Shown here: positions 25,448-35,341 of the stretch, one piece after another
Layout: every line of letters begins with the position of its first letter
Position numbering within the stretch: the stretch's first letter is position 1
Source: Powellomyces hirtus
Lineage: Eukaryota > Chytridiomycota > Chytridiomycetes > Spizellomycetales > Powellomycetaceae
Reading direction: 5' to 3'
DNA length: 64,000 nucleotides
Assembly: GCA_025526995.1 (NCBI GenBank)
Contig: JAHLKG010000034.1
Location: 124,001 to 188,000, forward strand
Program-made: the position numbers and the translations under genes
Notes under the pieces: model-generated
Seen by the model: the letters and a program-made list of their open reading frames with translations, nothing else
What the model was told of the DNA's origin: nothing
Database searches by the model: none

Positions 25448-26473
25448 TCAAGGAACCATCGTGAGTGGATGCGTGGTACCCAACCACTCAAACGACTCAT
25501 TCTCCAGATCCACACCGTGAGCAAAACGCGACGACAGCAGCGATGAGCGCACCAGACCCAGCGGGGAATGCGTGGCGGTGGAATCGTCCGTGTTGCCCTC
25601 CCCCTTTGATGGCAGCATCCATAACGGTGGTGGTAGTGGTTTTCCTGTCACGGAGCTCGATCCATGGAGCGCATGATACAGCCGGCCGGTACGGCGTGAC
25701 AGGTGCAGTGATGCCGGGTCAAACGGGTGCGGGAGGTTGCCGCCGTATATAAGATTCTTGCCTGAGAAGATTTCGGAGAGGGGGTATCGTCAGCCGACTC
25801 ATATCTCAATGTCCGCGAGATGACTTTGACAGTCAGACATGCAGGCTTACCGTCAGGTGTCAGGTCTTGGAACACAATCGGTGCTACACGACCAGATGCA
25901 CAGTGTAAGACAGGCGCATGTTCCTTGCATTCAAATCCACAGCACCCTTTGCCCTCCCCAGATCTTCAGCGTCTCGGACAGAGAAAACTTACAATCCTCC
26001 ACTTGCACATAATTCATCTCCCGCCCACACGGACTCACGTACGGGAACCATTCATTCCCAGGTGCGTCGGACAATAGTGATGTGGACGAGGGGGTCACTT
26101 GCAGGCGAGCAAAGAAGAAATCAAGAAACTTTTTATCCTTGAAGCCTGGACAAAAAGGGGGCCGCAGCTGTGTGGCTCAGACACCGTTTGTGGAAGCTAG
26201 TTTCTGCTCATTCCTTACAGGTGGTAAAGTTCCGGGGACGAGTGTCGTGAAGATACAGCTGTGTCGAGGGGAGGCCCAAGGTATCAGTGTTATTCTTTGT
26301 AGGAACGTGCGCGCCCAGTTTCGTGACGCGTCGTCAGTATGTACCTGCCCATGCACGTCAATGTAGTAGTAGTACGTGCGAACTGGCGCACGGGCAGCAG
26401 CAGAGGAGTAGGATCGTGCGCATGTCCTAGAGGTCAAGGCGAGCTGTCGGATGCGGAAAATGCGAAATGGCAT
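25448..26473 (-). CDS. UPF0598 (C8orf82-like) protein, probably mitochondrial
   Basis: Five exons on the minus strand: 26345-26473, 26219-26258, 25993-26145, a 33-nt exon near 25860, and 25448-25761. They total 669 nt, so the frame closes at 222 residues. The N-terminus MPFRIFRIRQLALTSRTCAR is basic with Ser/Arg and no acids, as in a mitochondrial presequence. It then matches UPF0598: TYYYYIDVHGQ, LYLHDTRPRNFTTCFKD, KFLDFFFARL, WFPYVSPCGREMNYV, EDSPIVFQDL, GGNLPHPFDPASLHL and GRLYHAL. The family is found in animals (human C8orf82) and some fungi; its biochemical role is not established to my knowledge. The middle exons of 33 and 40 nt are very short, which makes the gene easy to miss. I see no frame break. 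A start further upstream (26539) is open, but the presequence favours 26473. Confidence 0.88.
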
Positions 26474-26726
26474 GACGTGAAGGGGATCTTTATCGCGGTA
26501 CAAACGCGAGACGACGCGGAAAGGGCTAAAAACACACACATCGTTATACGTACTGTCCAGTCAAGTACTGTAGTTTGAATTAACAGCAAGGAATTGATTG
26601 CAGCCATGAGGGAGGCTCGCAAGACGACTAAACTAAGGAACGGGGCCTTCTCCCAAGCCGCATTCGACTATGTAGACAACCTAGCTAAAGATGTGGTGAA
26701 ACAACGGCCTGGGCAAGCTGCTGGCT

Positions 26727-27355
26727 TCATGAAGAAGTGGTTTTGATCGTGTCTGAACTAGAACTTGTTGTAACACTCGTAACATAGAGTGGGTATCGTA
26801 GATCTTTGATACACGCTGAAAACAGTGACCTCTCTATCTTGTTTTGGTGGCGAAGAGGCTCCGGCAGGAATTTTCTTGTGAAGTCGTCAGGCCGGACATA
26901 TCCATCAGCGTACCGTCCGTTTCGGGCGAGATACGTATAGAAGTCTGAAAAATCCAAGATGACTACATGGGGTTTCTTGGCGAGCTTCTTCTCTGCCATC
27001 TTTGCTTTCTGACTTGTGCCCCGACCAGTGCGTGGATCATCTCTGGTAGATCCACTACATGGGCAAATCGTGTCCCGGTCCAGCCGAACCGGCTGAGAAT
27101 GGCGGTCGGCTCCGCACTGCGTGGGCTATCTGCAACAAGGGAGGTGAGAATCGAAGTCTTGTCAGAGTCGACCAAGGTTTCATCCCCGTTTAGTTGGTAG
27201 CATGGTTGCGAGCGTCTCCACTGTCTCTTGAATGTATGAAATGATTGACAAGGAGGTGCGGTTGGCGGGGCGGGTCTCACGGAAAGCGCTGCCTTATCTG
27301 TGCATGGGACTGGGAGTGGGATGTCACGTAACCCTATGTCCGCTCCCACTGCCAC
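26727..27355 (-). pseudogene. Two overlapping minus-strand frames, possibly one frameshifted gene
   Basis: An upstream frame (27355 to about 27010) has protein-like sequence including SDKTSILTSLVADSPRSAEP and FGWTGTRFAHVVDLPEMIHA. About 15 codons later the reading would have to shift by one base to continue into a second frame (26999-26727) starting MAEKKLAKKPHVVILDFSDF and containing KFLPEPLRHQNKIERSLFSA. No GT-AG intron of reasonable size spans the shift. It may be a broken gene, a sequence error or two small genes. No family is recognised. Confidence 0.3.
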
Positions 27356-27582
27356 GCTTGTCTTTTGAACCCCCGCTCCACTGAAGCCCGTTAGCTTCCC
27401 TATAAAGTGAGATGTGAGAAAGTGAGAAAGTGAGACTACGGTGTCGCAGCAGGGCCTGCCGCTGTGCCATTTCTACCAAGTACCGCACTCTTTACTTTCC
27501 ACTTGCACCACTACCATTACCGTCCTCTCTTACCACCACCGAACGGAAGGACAGAGCTACTTTAGTCGCCAGCCAGCCAGCC

Positions 27583-28731
27583 ATGTCTCAGCTTAGCCCC
27601 AATCCTCACCAAATCCCTTGCTCCCCCAAGTCGTCTGACCCGGACCGCAACGCCTGTCTCGCATTCCACCTTTGCGCCGTCTGTAGTCCACAGCAGCAGC
27701 AGCAGCCTGGTGACGCCGCTAAGCAACAACCACCACCACCCTTGGACCATGTCTGCACGATTTCACCCCAGGACGCCGCCTTCAGAAACCTGGCCACCGA
27801 CCGCGTACAGTTTCCAAGAACCCCACAGAATGATATGGTCTCTACTATATTCCTCCCGTGCGCCATCAAGAACAGGGCTAAATCGGACCACTCTCTGAGC
27901 AATGTCCTGCCCAGAGCTCCCAGGAGGCTGCGGATTTGTTAATCCCGCCGTAACAACAGTGTCCCGACGGGTATCTTTGCGGACAGCTCAAACGAGCGAC
28001 GATCGTGCAGAACGGACTGCCCGCCCCACAGTCTTTGGCCGTCCCGTATCCCCGCTTGTGTATGCGGAAGCTGGCACAAAATGCAACTTGTGATACAGAC
28101 GGACTGAAGATACCTTCAACTAAGACCCTCGAAACTCAGACTGGCCACGTCGAAGTGACGTTCTCACACACCCAGGTGAATCCCTGCCAAGGCAGTGAGC
28201 TGGCCTGCTCGATTCACACCGGGCGGCTGCGATCCCAAAACCCAGATCTATGTTGGGAAGGGAGCAGGCCCGACAAAGACCACCCTATCATCAATTGGCG
28301 CTACTGCCTCCTTCGGAAAACCTTTCGCATCGGCATCGGACTCGATGTCTTTTACATGCGTCAGAGTTCTTGGCGCTTAACCAGAATTCAACAATTGCCC
28401 CTGCGATCCCCGTTGCCTCCCCAATGGCACATGCGTAGCAAAGGTACGTCAGACAATGCATGTCCGGCGGGTTTTGCATTGTGGTGGTCCCGGTTCGGAT
28501 GATCCAAAGCTAGCGGCATGTGAGATATATTACGATTTCTGGCGCGAAGAGTACGCCGGCGCAGCGAGCAGCGCATCTTTGAAAGGTTCGAAGATTGCAA
28601 TCGGCGGCGGGATCGCGGCGTTTGTTCTCGTGGTCATCGCAGGGTGCATCTGCTTCTGTAAGCGTATGAGGCGCTCCCATGCCAGGAAAGCTGAGAGGGC
28701 TCAGATGTCATCTACCAGAGCATTAGTTTAG
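27583..28731 (+). pseudogene. Cys-rich single-pass membrane protein gene with an in-frame stop
   Basis: Exons 27583-27837, 27917-27970, 28011-28175 and 28246-28731 join with GT-AG introns and closed phases. The ectodomain is Cys-rich (RNACLAFHLCAVCSP, LPGGCGFVNP, CDTDGLKIPST, IYVGKGAGPTKTTLSS). The last exon then hits TAA at 28378-28380, after SFTCVRVLGA. In the same frame beyond it lie NNCPCDPRCLPNGTCVAK, a short linker, a transmembrane helix (IAIGGGIAAFVLVVIAGCIC) and a basic tail ending at 28731. I found no intron that removes the stop and keeps the helix frame. Either the gene is dead by one nonsense change, or it is secreted and the downstream part is a second gene's end. No family assigned. 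There is no obvious signal peptide, so an upstream exon may be missing. Confidence 0.45.
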
Positions 28732-29771
28732 AGGCTCTTCCCCTCGACATCCCTAAGCCCCTCAAAAGAGTATTGAAATTCCTGTGCGTAGGCAACTGGG
28801 CACTCTGGCGTAGAAATGCGTACTCTGTTCCAGATGGAGGCTAGATAGAAATAGTTGCCGCGACAGACGTTGTCATGTAGAGAGAGCGAGAGAGAGAGAG
28901 AGAGGACATGTACTCGTAGATCAAGGACTTTATGGTGGATTTTCAAACGGCTGGCTCGGGCAGTAACATGTAGACCTTGTCATTTTTTTGTGTTAATGTC
29001 TGATGGACGACGCCCATGTGGTCCGGTCAACCGCCGAGATCCGTAAGGTCCCCGGCGCACCACACATCACACGCGCTGCATTCCCCTCTGCACGTTGCAT
29101 CGGCGTCGGTGCTGGAAAATACAAAGATTCGACCGTGGCCTTTGGCAAAAGATTGGGCCGTGGCCTTTGTAAGCAGCTGCTTCTGCGCGCTGATCTCAGG
29201 CTCCAAGATGATCCGAAAAACATCATATCGATATCTCAGACGTCTTGAACGGAGTTGAAAAAATTCACACCCTCCCCTGCCAACCAACGTGACGATCTGA
29301 GCAATGATTCGGTACATATGGCACGTTTCTTCCCGTGAACGTCCTGGTGCTTCACAGCGCAAGTTGAAAGGAGCATGACGGTCAAGAAATTGAGCGAACC
29401 CGTCTACCTTTTCAAAACCGTCTGTCATCCATCGAAAAAATATATTATCAGGGCTACCCAAATCCACATGAACAAGCCCGGAATGGCATAGTATCCCCAT
29501 CAATTTGAGGTAACGCCCCCGCTGAGTGCAACTACTGCATATAATCACGACAGAGTGTCACGCAACCATCTCCCGTCTCGTACCCTCAACGGCCTCCAAT
29601 GGCGGGCTCACTCGTGGCTTCCAACATCACACAGTGCAGTTGATCGGGAAACAAAGATCGAATTTGCATGTCCGTTTCTGAGCCTTCCCGATCGCAACAC
29701 ACGCTGGACGGGCGTGACTTGCATCTGATCAATTCGGAGGCAACAGTCCTGCTGGGTGCCAGTGCGTTGCA
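28732..29771. other. Gene-poor DNA upstream of the tRNA-Cys locus
   Basis: Apart from the minus-strand coding-like stretch at 29027-29548 (listed separately), I see only a GAGAGA run at about 28883-28903. Nothing else is supported. Confidence 0.4.
29027..29548 (-). pseudogene. Coding-like fragment, weak kinase-fold flavour
   Basis: An open minus-strand stretch of 173 residues with a plausible composition: LKLMGILCHSGLVHVDLGSP then DNIFFRWMTDGFEKVDGFAQ, later ETCHMYRIIAQIVTL and FRIILEPEISAQKQLL. The H-V-D-L followed by D-N at short distance vaguely resembles a kinase catalytic loop (HxDLxxxN), but spacing and context are poor and no ATP-binding region is visible upstream. The real start is unclear because nothing typical precedes it. 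It could be the 3' part of a decayed gene. Function unknown. Confidence 0.25.
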
Positions 29772-29805
29772 GGGCCCCCCTGCCGCGTTTAGCGGCAGGG
29801 GGCCC
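29772..29805. repeat. Strong GC hairpin at the end of the inverted tRNA half-copy
   Basis: Arms of about 14 bp (GGGC-C5-TGCCGC against GCGGCA-G5-CCC) pair around a five-base loop GTTTA, with one bulged C. It directly abuts the left arm of the 63-bp inverted repeat and replaces the anticodon arm expected there. Confidence 0.9.
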
Positions 29806-30001
29806 GGCCGCTATACCACTTAGCTATAGTTCCCGATGACAGAACCTGCATTTCCAACGCAGGTTTGTGTGAAAACGCGGCGATAGCCAGGTGCGCCTTG
29901 TTAACCCTAAAGGATTTATCTACGGTGATACTTTAAGGCAAACCTGCGTTGGAAATGCAGGTTCTGTCATCGGGAACTATAGCTAAGTGGTATAGCGGCC
30001 G
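29805..30001. repeat. 63-bp perfect inverted repeat carrying the 5' half of tRNA-Cys
   Basis: Left arm 29805-29867 is the exact reverse complement of right arm 29939-30001, separated by 71 bp. The arms hold 34 bp of tRNA 5' flank plus 29 bp of tRNA-Cys up to the anticodon stem. The left copy therefore points to the minus strand and lacks the 3' half of the tRNA. Confidence 0.95.
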
Positions 30002-30044
30002 CCTGCAGAGCGGCAGGTCCTGAGTTCAAACCTCAGTGGTTCCT
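29973..30044 (+). tRNA. tRNA-Cys(GCA)
   Basis: Acceptor stem GGAACTA/TGGTTCC (one T-G), D-arm GCTA/TAGC with loop AGTGGTA, anticodon stem GCCGC/GCGGC with loop CTGCAGA and anticodon GCA, variable AGGTC, T-arm CTGAG/CTCAG around TTCAAAC, discriminator T as normal for tRNA-Cys. No intron. A T9 run starts at 30060, fitting Pol III termination. Confidence 0.95.
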
Positions 30045-30177
30045 CATCGCGCAGTTTCCTTTTTTTTTCTCACAAATGTCAATGAGGCAGGTCCCGAGTT
30101 CAAACCTCAGTGGTTTCTCATCGCGTTGCACCCAAGGTTTTTTTGTCTTTATTCCTCCTTCTCCCACAAATGTCAAT
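30012..30177. repeat. Tandem duplication of the tRNA-Cys 3' half and its downstream DNA
   Basis: The segment from GGCAGGTCC through the T-arm, CTCATCGCG, a T tract and CACAAATGTCAAT (30012-30083) recurs at 30086-30177. The copy has a few substitutions (TCCTGAG to TCCCGAG, TTCC to TTTC) and a longer middle. The second copy has a T-arm but no 5' half, so it is not a functional tRNA. Confidence 0.9.
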
Positions 30178-31329
30178 AGCGCGGTGATTCAATTTTTGCC
30201 ATGCCTTGCTGTCGAAAAAACTGTTTGCTGGTGGCAGGCACCAGCATGCGGTAGATGTACAAAGGAATGTGGGGCACTCGGCTTTGATGTGATGTGGAAG
30301 ATCACGGTACTTCGGACATCGATCAATTCGCTACTGTAACTCACCCGCATAGATACCAGATACCAGCCAACAAACAACAGTGAGAGAGCGAGACCCGAGT
30401 TTGTAAAACAGTCCTGGGTCAATGGAACCTTGGGGGTGATTTCATATGTTCATAATTAGTCCTCTCGGTTCGCTCTGGATATGAGTTTGAATATCAGATG
30501 TAGTTGACGAGCGCCAAGGGAACCATTCTCGTATTCTATTCAGTAATAACAATTTGTGATCCCATAATTTGAAAATATCATATTCCCAGTGAAAAGTTGT
30601 AAACGGACCACTCTTCCAAGTTCATATGCACGCCGATCATACTAAAAAACCCTGTCTAGACAGGACGGACAGAGTGGTGGCCAGAGCCCTCTGTTTTTAC
30701 GTTGCAAATTGCGCGGTAAAAAGTGCATTCACGCTCCACTCTGAGTGAAGAGCCTGCGCGGTTCAAAATGCGGTGTCGCGAGCCACTCCATAAGCACGAC
30801 GAATTCGGTTTTGGCAACGTCAAGTGGGTCGGCATGCAAAGTGGTGATTTGTTTCAGTGACAGTGTCTCCGCGCGAGCTTGTATGATATGGGATTCGGGT
30901 GGGAATTCGCGGGATTCTCGATTGGATGATGCCCACAGGGGACTGGCGACTAAGAGAGGTCTGTGACGGAGCGAGCAGTGGGGCAGTGGAATGTACGCAA
31001 AAGTCGACTGTTTGGCTGGTTGGCAACAGCACATTCTTGATGAGCGTCGCCGAGCATTCCGCAATCCCTCGACCCGCCTGGGCATTTGTCATGTGGGAGG
31101 CGCAGAGGGCTGAGCACCGTCTTCTCCTCTTCCTGTCCGGGGATCCTCCGCAGAGCTGCCATTTTGTGCGCCAAAAGCAATACGAAAGAGATGATCGGAA
31201 TCAGAGATTCCTCCTTTAATATTCTCTTTCCAGTTCTTCTAACTTCGTTCGCCGGATGGAAGCAGCCTGTCGACCTGCCTGTCTTTTCGATCCTCGTCAT
31301 GGTCGAGCGCCTGGGGGGTTCCAAATTCC
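30178..31329. other. Gene-poor DNA between tRNA-Cys and NTH1
   Basis: Bases 30430-30720 are AT-richer than the surroundings and have no frame. A minus-strand frame at 30729-31085 ends in protein-like sequence (ETLSLKQITTLHADPLDVAK, then EFVVLMEWLATPHFEP) but its upstream part is unconvincing; it may be a gene remnant. Bases 31086-31329 are probably the NTH1 3' UTR. Confidence 0.4.
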
Positions 31330-32621
31330 TCATTTCTTCCGGCTCTTTGTTCCAATCTTTGGACACCGCTCCTTGACCGGACACGTCGCGCAGCCCGGGT
31401 TCACCGCACTGCACAGCGTCTGCCCAAACCCTACCAGCAACGGGTTCACCGGCCCCCACAGTTTGCGCGGCATCACGAGCTGCAGCGCGCGCATGGTGTG
31501 CTCGGGCGTGCGGGTGGCAACCCAACCTAGACGATTAGCGATCCGGTGCACGTGTGTGTCGACCCCAATAGCCACGTTCCTGAATAACAAACCAGAATCA
31601 AATGTTAGAGGGGGCATGATTGCAAGGAAAGCGCCGTGGAGGGGTTCGCCAAACGACTTACTCTTTCCACGCATTTGACATGACCAAGGCAGCAATTTTC
31701 GGCCCAACACCCGGCAACGCCTGCAACGTTTCAAACGTCGGCGGTATATCCCCACCATACAATTCCACACACATTGCACTCGTGCCCATCAACGCTTTCG
31801 TTTTCTGGTTCTGCATCCCAATGGTCTGCAAACACGCCTTGATGTTGTCCACGTCGGTGGCCAGGAACGCTTCGGGCGTCATCCCGTCGGGAAACTTTGC
31901 CTGCAACGTCTTCATCACAGGACCGAGTTTGAGATCGGGGGTTTGCGCCGAGAGAATCAACGCGACGAGAACTTCGAACCGGTAGACCTGGGAGAGATCC
32001 GAGCGCGTCAGGACATTTGGGTAGCGCGTGAGGGGAGCAGTTTGCACACACCTTGTCTCCAAATTCTTGTCGACCAAGACTCGAACACCCGCACCAATCG
32101 ACAGGCGCAACGACACCTTTGCGGTATGCTTCGATTGCGGCAAAGACTTCCTGATGCTCCTGTGTCCAATTTGGTGACAGTGATGCTTCTTTGTCGCCTT
32201 CTGCTTGGACAAGAGCAGCAAACGCAGAGTCTAGCTTCAATTTTTTTTCCAATTTGAATTTCATATCTTCTACTTGTCCAGACGACTCCTCGCTGAACGT
32301 CTCTTCCTTGACCATGATCAACTCCTTTTTAATCACGTCCTCTTCGTTTGCCCCCCCTTCGGTTTTTATGGTCATCAACCTCGACTTGTCATCGTCCTGG
32401 TATGAAATCTCCACATGCTTGTAGACGCGATGTGACCTCGGCAGTGATGTTACTTTCTGCACAGCGCCTTTCGCACTTGTCCTTTTCGCAGCGGACGCGC
32501 CGGCAGCAGAACGTTGTTGCTTGACTTGGCGGCTGAACGTTGGAATGGCGGTGAGAGGGGTCGCGGTGATGCTGTTGGCGAGTGGACGTGCGGCTCGAGG
32601 ACGCAGACCGGGTCGTGCCAT
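31330..32621 (-). CDS. NTH1: Endonuclease III-type DNA glycosylase/AP lyase
   Basis: Removes oxidised pyrimidines and nicks abasic sites in base-excision repair; eukaryotic forms act in the nucleus and mitochondria. Three exons. The join at about 32060-32000 gives [34 protein letters not shown], the normal start of the HhH-GPD fold. Then come [13 protein letters not shown] [20 protein letters not shown] with the catalytic Lys, and [14 protein letters not shown] with the catalytic Asp. The C-terminus [17 protein letters not shown] has Cys spacing 6-2-5, the 4Fe-4S loop. The about 140-residue N-terminus is basic then Glu/Lys-rich, and begins [20 protein letters not shown], which could serve as presequence and nuclear signal. 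Length (about 370) is normal for fungal Ntg/Nth. It faces ATG101 across 280 nt. Confidence 0.95.
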
Positions 32622-32901
32622 CTTGCAAAGGATTTTATGTATTGGTCAGATATCTATCGCCCCGGGGAGGGGATAAAACGCTCTGGGAGTGTGCAATTTC
32701 TCAAGTGTGCAGTAGAGACACCAAATGTAGGCTGTCTGCTGCGCACAAATTTAGGCGAAAATCGCGTGACGTCCGTTATCACAGCGCTTTTCCTAATTCT
32801 TTTTTCTTTTTCATCCCTCCGCCATTTTGCTGCAGGAGAGAGACAGCACGTTGGGAATAGCAAAGCAGAAGGAGGAGGACAGGCATAGCCGCATAGATAC
32901 A
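32622..32901. promoter_or_regulatory. Divergent promoter shared by NTH1 and ATG101
   Basis: Only 280 nt separate the two start codons, so both transcripts must start inside it. I can see T-rich stretches near 32790-32815 but no certain TATA box or factor site. Confidence 0.6.
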
Positions 32902-34020
32902 ATGGCTCCAGAACCACCAAACGGTAGGTGCATCGAAGTCGATTCACTCAACACATCCCTCTGACTCCCGCACACAGTCATTCCATTGGAACTGACAGTG
33001 GATCGATATTACCTTTCCGCCGTTCTGAAAGGTACGTAGCCCTGAGCTTCTCTCACAAACCCTCAGCTTCTTTCCGTCACGGAATAATTAGAATATCGTC
33101 CCCTCCCTCCCGCTGTCAGCCCTCCTTCACTCCATCCTCTTTCACAGACGTTTCACCTCGGAACGGCCCGTCGACGTGGATATCGATGCTTTGAACGTAA
33201 CCTACGTATGTACATGTGTATAAGTTCTACCGTGATGCAAGCGAGTGCTCCAAACTGGGAGAGAGAGGGGTGGGAAGAGCCCGTTGAATGACAGAAGTAT
33301 TCATGCTATCGTGTCCTCGTCGATTACAGGCCCGCTTGGAAGATGTTGAAGTTGAGAGAGCCGTGGAAGACAAAGTGCGGTCTTTTGAACGACTTGTTGA
33401 GCCCATGTCGGGTCGGAATAGAGGACAGGTGGGTGTGCAGCAACAATCAATAGGGTACTGCCCTCCCTCAATCATGTCTAATGTGTGATACTCATGTGGA
33501 AATATAGATCGCAATCATGTTCTTTGCCCGCCGTCCCAAAAAGTCTTGGTTCACGACTTCAGAAGAAGAAGTCTGCTGGGAGGTAAAACACCGTCAAGGA
33601 GCTAAAGTCTTCTTTTCATCATATTGCTCACTCGGTCTTTGCATTTGGCCAGCAATGGGCATTGACCATCTCCATCCGCGACTCGCTTTCCGAACGCTCG
33701 CAACTCGGGTCTCGCCGAACCTTACAAACTGACCTCGTTGCGGCGCTAACGGCGATCTCGACTGTCACAAATGAACAGAAGGATCATATCCCACCGCTCG
33801 TGAGCAATGACCCGTTTCCATTTCAGGTATGCATGACCTTGGGACAGATGCCTGACTCTGTGCCTCAAAAACAATCTACTCAGCTTCATATAACCTCTTC
33901 CTTTGTTCTTCTTCTCATGGATTTTGCTAGATCATGGTGTCGTCTCATACAGACGCGTCCTGGGCATCCATGTTCAAGCAAATGATATCCTCGGGCGGGC
34001 CATGGCTTTCTACCACTTGA
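32902..34020 (+). CDS. ATG101: Autophagy-related protein 101
   Basis: HORMA-domain partner of Atg13 in the Atg1/ULK initiation complex; present in most fungi but not in Saccharomyces. About seven short exons. The start MAPEPPNV joins to IPLELTVDRYYLSAVLK, then to ALLHSILFHRRFTSERPVDV (acceptor at about 33118, not the later AG, because only this one keeps the frame). DALNVTYARLEDVEVERAV, RRPKKSWFTTSEEEVCWEQW and the C-terminal DPFPFQIMVSSHTDASWASM follow. The F-H-R, FTY-like and EEVCWEQW blocks match ATG101; KKSWF sits at the position of the WF finger that recruits downstream factors. About 220 residues, the usual size. Divergent neighbour of NTH1. Confidence 0.92.
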
Positions 34021-34402
34021 TCACATCCTAAAGAATAGCCGCCACCAACATCATCATATTGTACATGCAGCGGGAATCAGATTGCAAATATTGTACATTG
34101 TAAATATAAACTGTAAAACATAGCTGTGCGCTATGAGTGCTGGTAGATGTGTTTGCTGCTCATAGTAGGATTGTGGCCCAACAATGAAGGATGAGGTTAC
34201 TATTCGAGTCTGGGTGGAGTTCTCTGTCATGTCTTTGCCTCTCTTTGTTTCTTTGTTTCTTGGCAGGAGGAGCCCAAGAGAGACAAACAAAACGGAGATT
34301 GGTGGACGCCACAGACGCGTCAGCAACGGACTGCTGATGACAGAACGACCAGCCTCTCAAACCCTCTCAAAAATTTCCACCATTCCTTCACATCAGAATA
34401 CC
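34021..34402. other. Short intergenic region between ATG101 and CHMP1
   Basis: ATG101 3' UTR (AT-rich to about 34130), then the CHMP1 promoter. A short frame at 34160-34360 on the minus strand has no family match. Nothing else seen. Confidence 0.4.
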
Positions 34403-35341
34403 ATGGACAGTAGGTGCACCCCGCATGTCGACACTCTGTGCTTGGAAACTATAAAGATGGGTCTCTGATAGTCGCATTTTCCTGGTGGTTTCTAGAGCAT
34501 TTGTTCAATCTCAAATTCACTGCCAAGACTTTGCAGCGGCAGGCAAAGAAGTCGGCGAAAGATGAGGCGGCTGAGAAAGCCAAGTTGAAAAAGGTACATG
34601 GGGGCGAACATGGACATATTCATACCATAAAGAAACAAGAAGACAACTATTCAACAAGTTGACCAAAGTGGCAAACAAGGGCATGCCATTCAGAGCTTCT
34701 AACTCTTTCCTATTTCTGTGGATTTGTCTTTCAGGCCATCCAACAGGGCAACATGGAGGGCGCACGGATCTATGCCTCGAATGCAATTCGGAAAAAGAAT
34801 GAATCGCTCAACTTGCTACGGCTGGGGTCGCGGATCGATGGGGTGGCGGCGCGCGTTCAGACGGCTGTGACGATGCGAAAAGTGTCGCAATCCATGGCTG
34901 GCGTCGTTAAGGGCATGGAGAAGGCTATGAGCAGCATGAATCTCGAGCAGGTATGCCTTCGAGGGGGGGGGGGGGGCAGAGAATGAGGAAATGTGACTAT
35001 GCCAGAGGGCCACTCATCACAAGTGTCTTTCCTTGATGTTTGTCTGGCGATTCCCGCCACAGATATCGATGGTTATGGACAAGTTCGAATCCCAATTTGA
35101 GGACTTGGACGTGCAAACGCAATACATGGAATCCTCGATGGGTCAATCAACAGCCATGTCGACACCGCAGGATCAAGTAGAAGACCTGATGCAGCAGGTG
35201 GCGGACGAGAACGGCCTCGAGTTGCAGATGGAGATGCCGGGCGCCGCCACGGGAACACTGAATGCGGCTGCAGGAACAGCGACTGTCGAGAAGGAACAGG
35301 ACGAGCTGACGGAGCGGTTGGCAAAGTTGAGAAATGGATGA
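34403..35341 (+). CDS. DID2: ESCRT-III accessory protein CHMP1 (Did2)
   Basis: Recruits Vps4 to ESCRT-III and regulates filament disassembly at endosomes. Four exons: 34403-34409 (MD plus one base), 34496 to about 34593, about 34736-34950, and about 35063-35341. The protein matches CHMP1 throughout: [100 protein letters not shown]. It ends with the MIM1 helix [11 protein letters not shown] that binds the Vps4 MIT domain. The about 200-residue length is normal. Two oddities: a 7-nt first exon, and a 14-G run in intron 3 a few bases past its donor. Confidence 0.96.
34963..34976. repeat. G14 homopolymer in CHMP1 intron 3
   Basis: Fourteen G starting about a dozen bases after the intron's GT donor, so present in the pre-mRNA next to a 5' splice site. 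Confidence 0.95.

Noticed and set aside
29027..29548. A protein kinase gene
   Set aside because: The HVDL...DN resemblance is weak; there is no glycine loop, no DFG, and no identifiable upstream part, so I kept it only as an unresolved fragment.
29805..29867. A second tRNA-Cys on the minus strand
   Set aside because: Only the 5' half is present; there is no anticodon arm or T-arm, so it cannot be a tRNA.
30086..30130. A third tRNA from the T-arm copy
   Set aside because: Only the 3' half is duplicated; no acceptor 5' strand or D-arm precedes it.
24000..31000. A retrotransposon or DNA transposon explaining the gene-poor region
   Set aside because: I saw no reverse transcriptase, integrase or transposase motif and no terminal repeats; the only clear repeats are those at tRNA-Cys.
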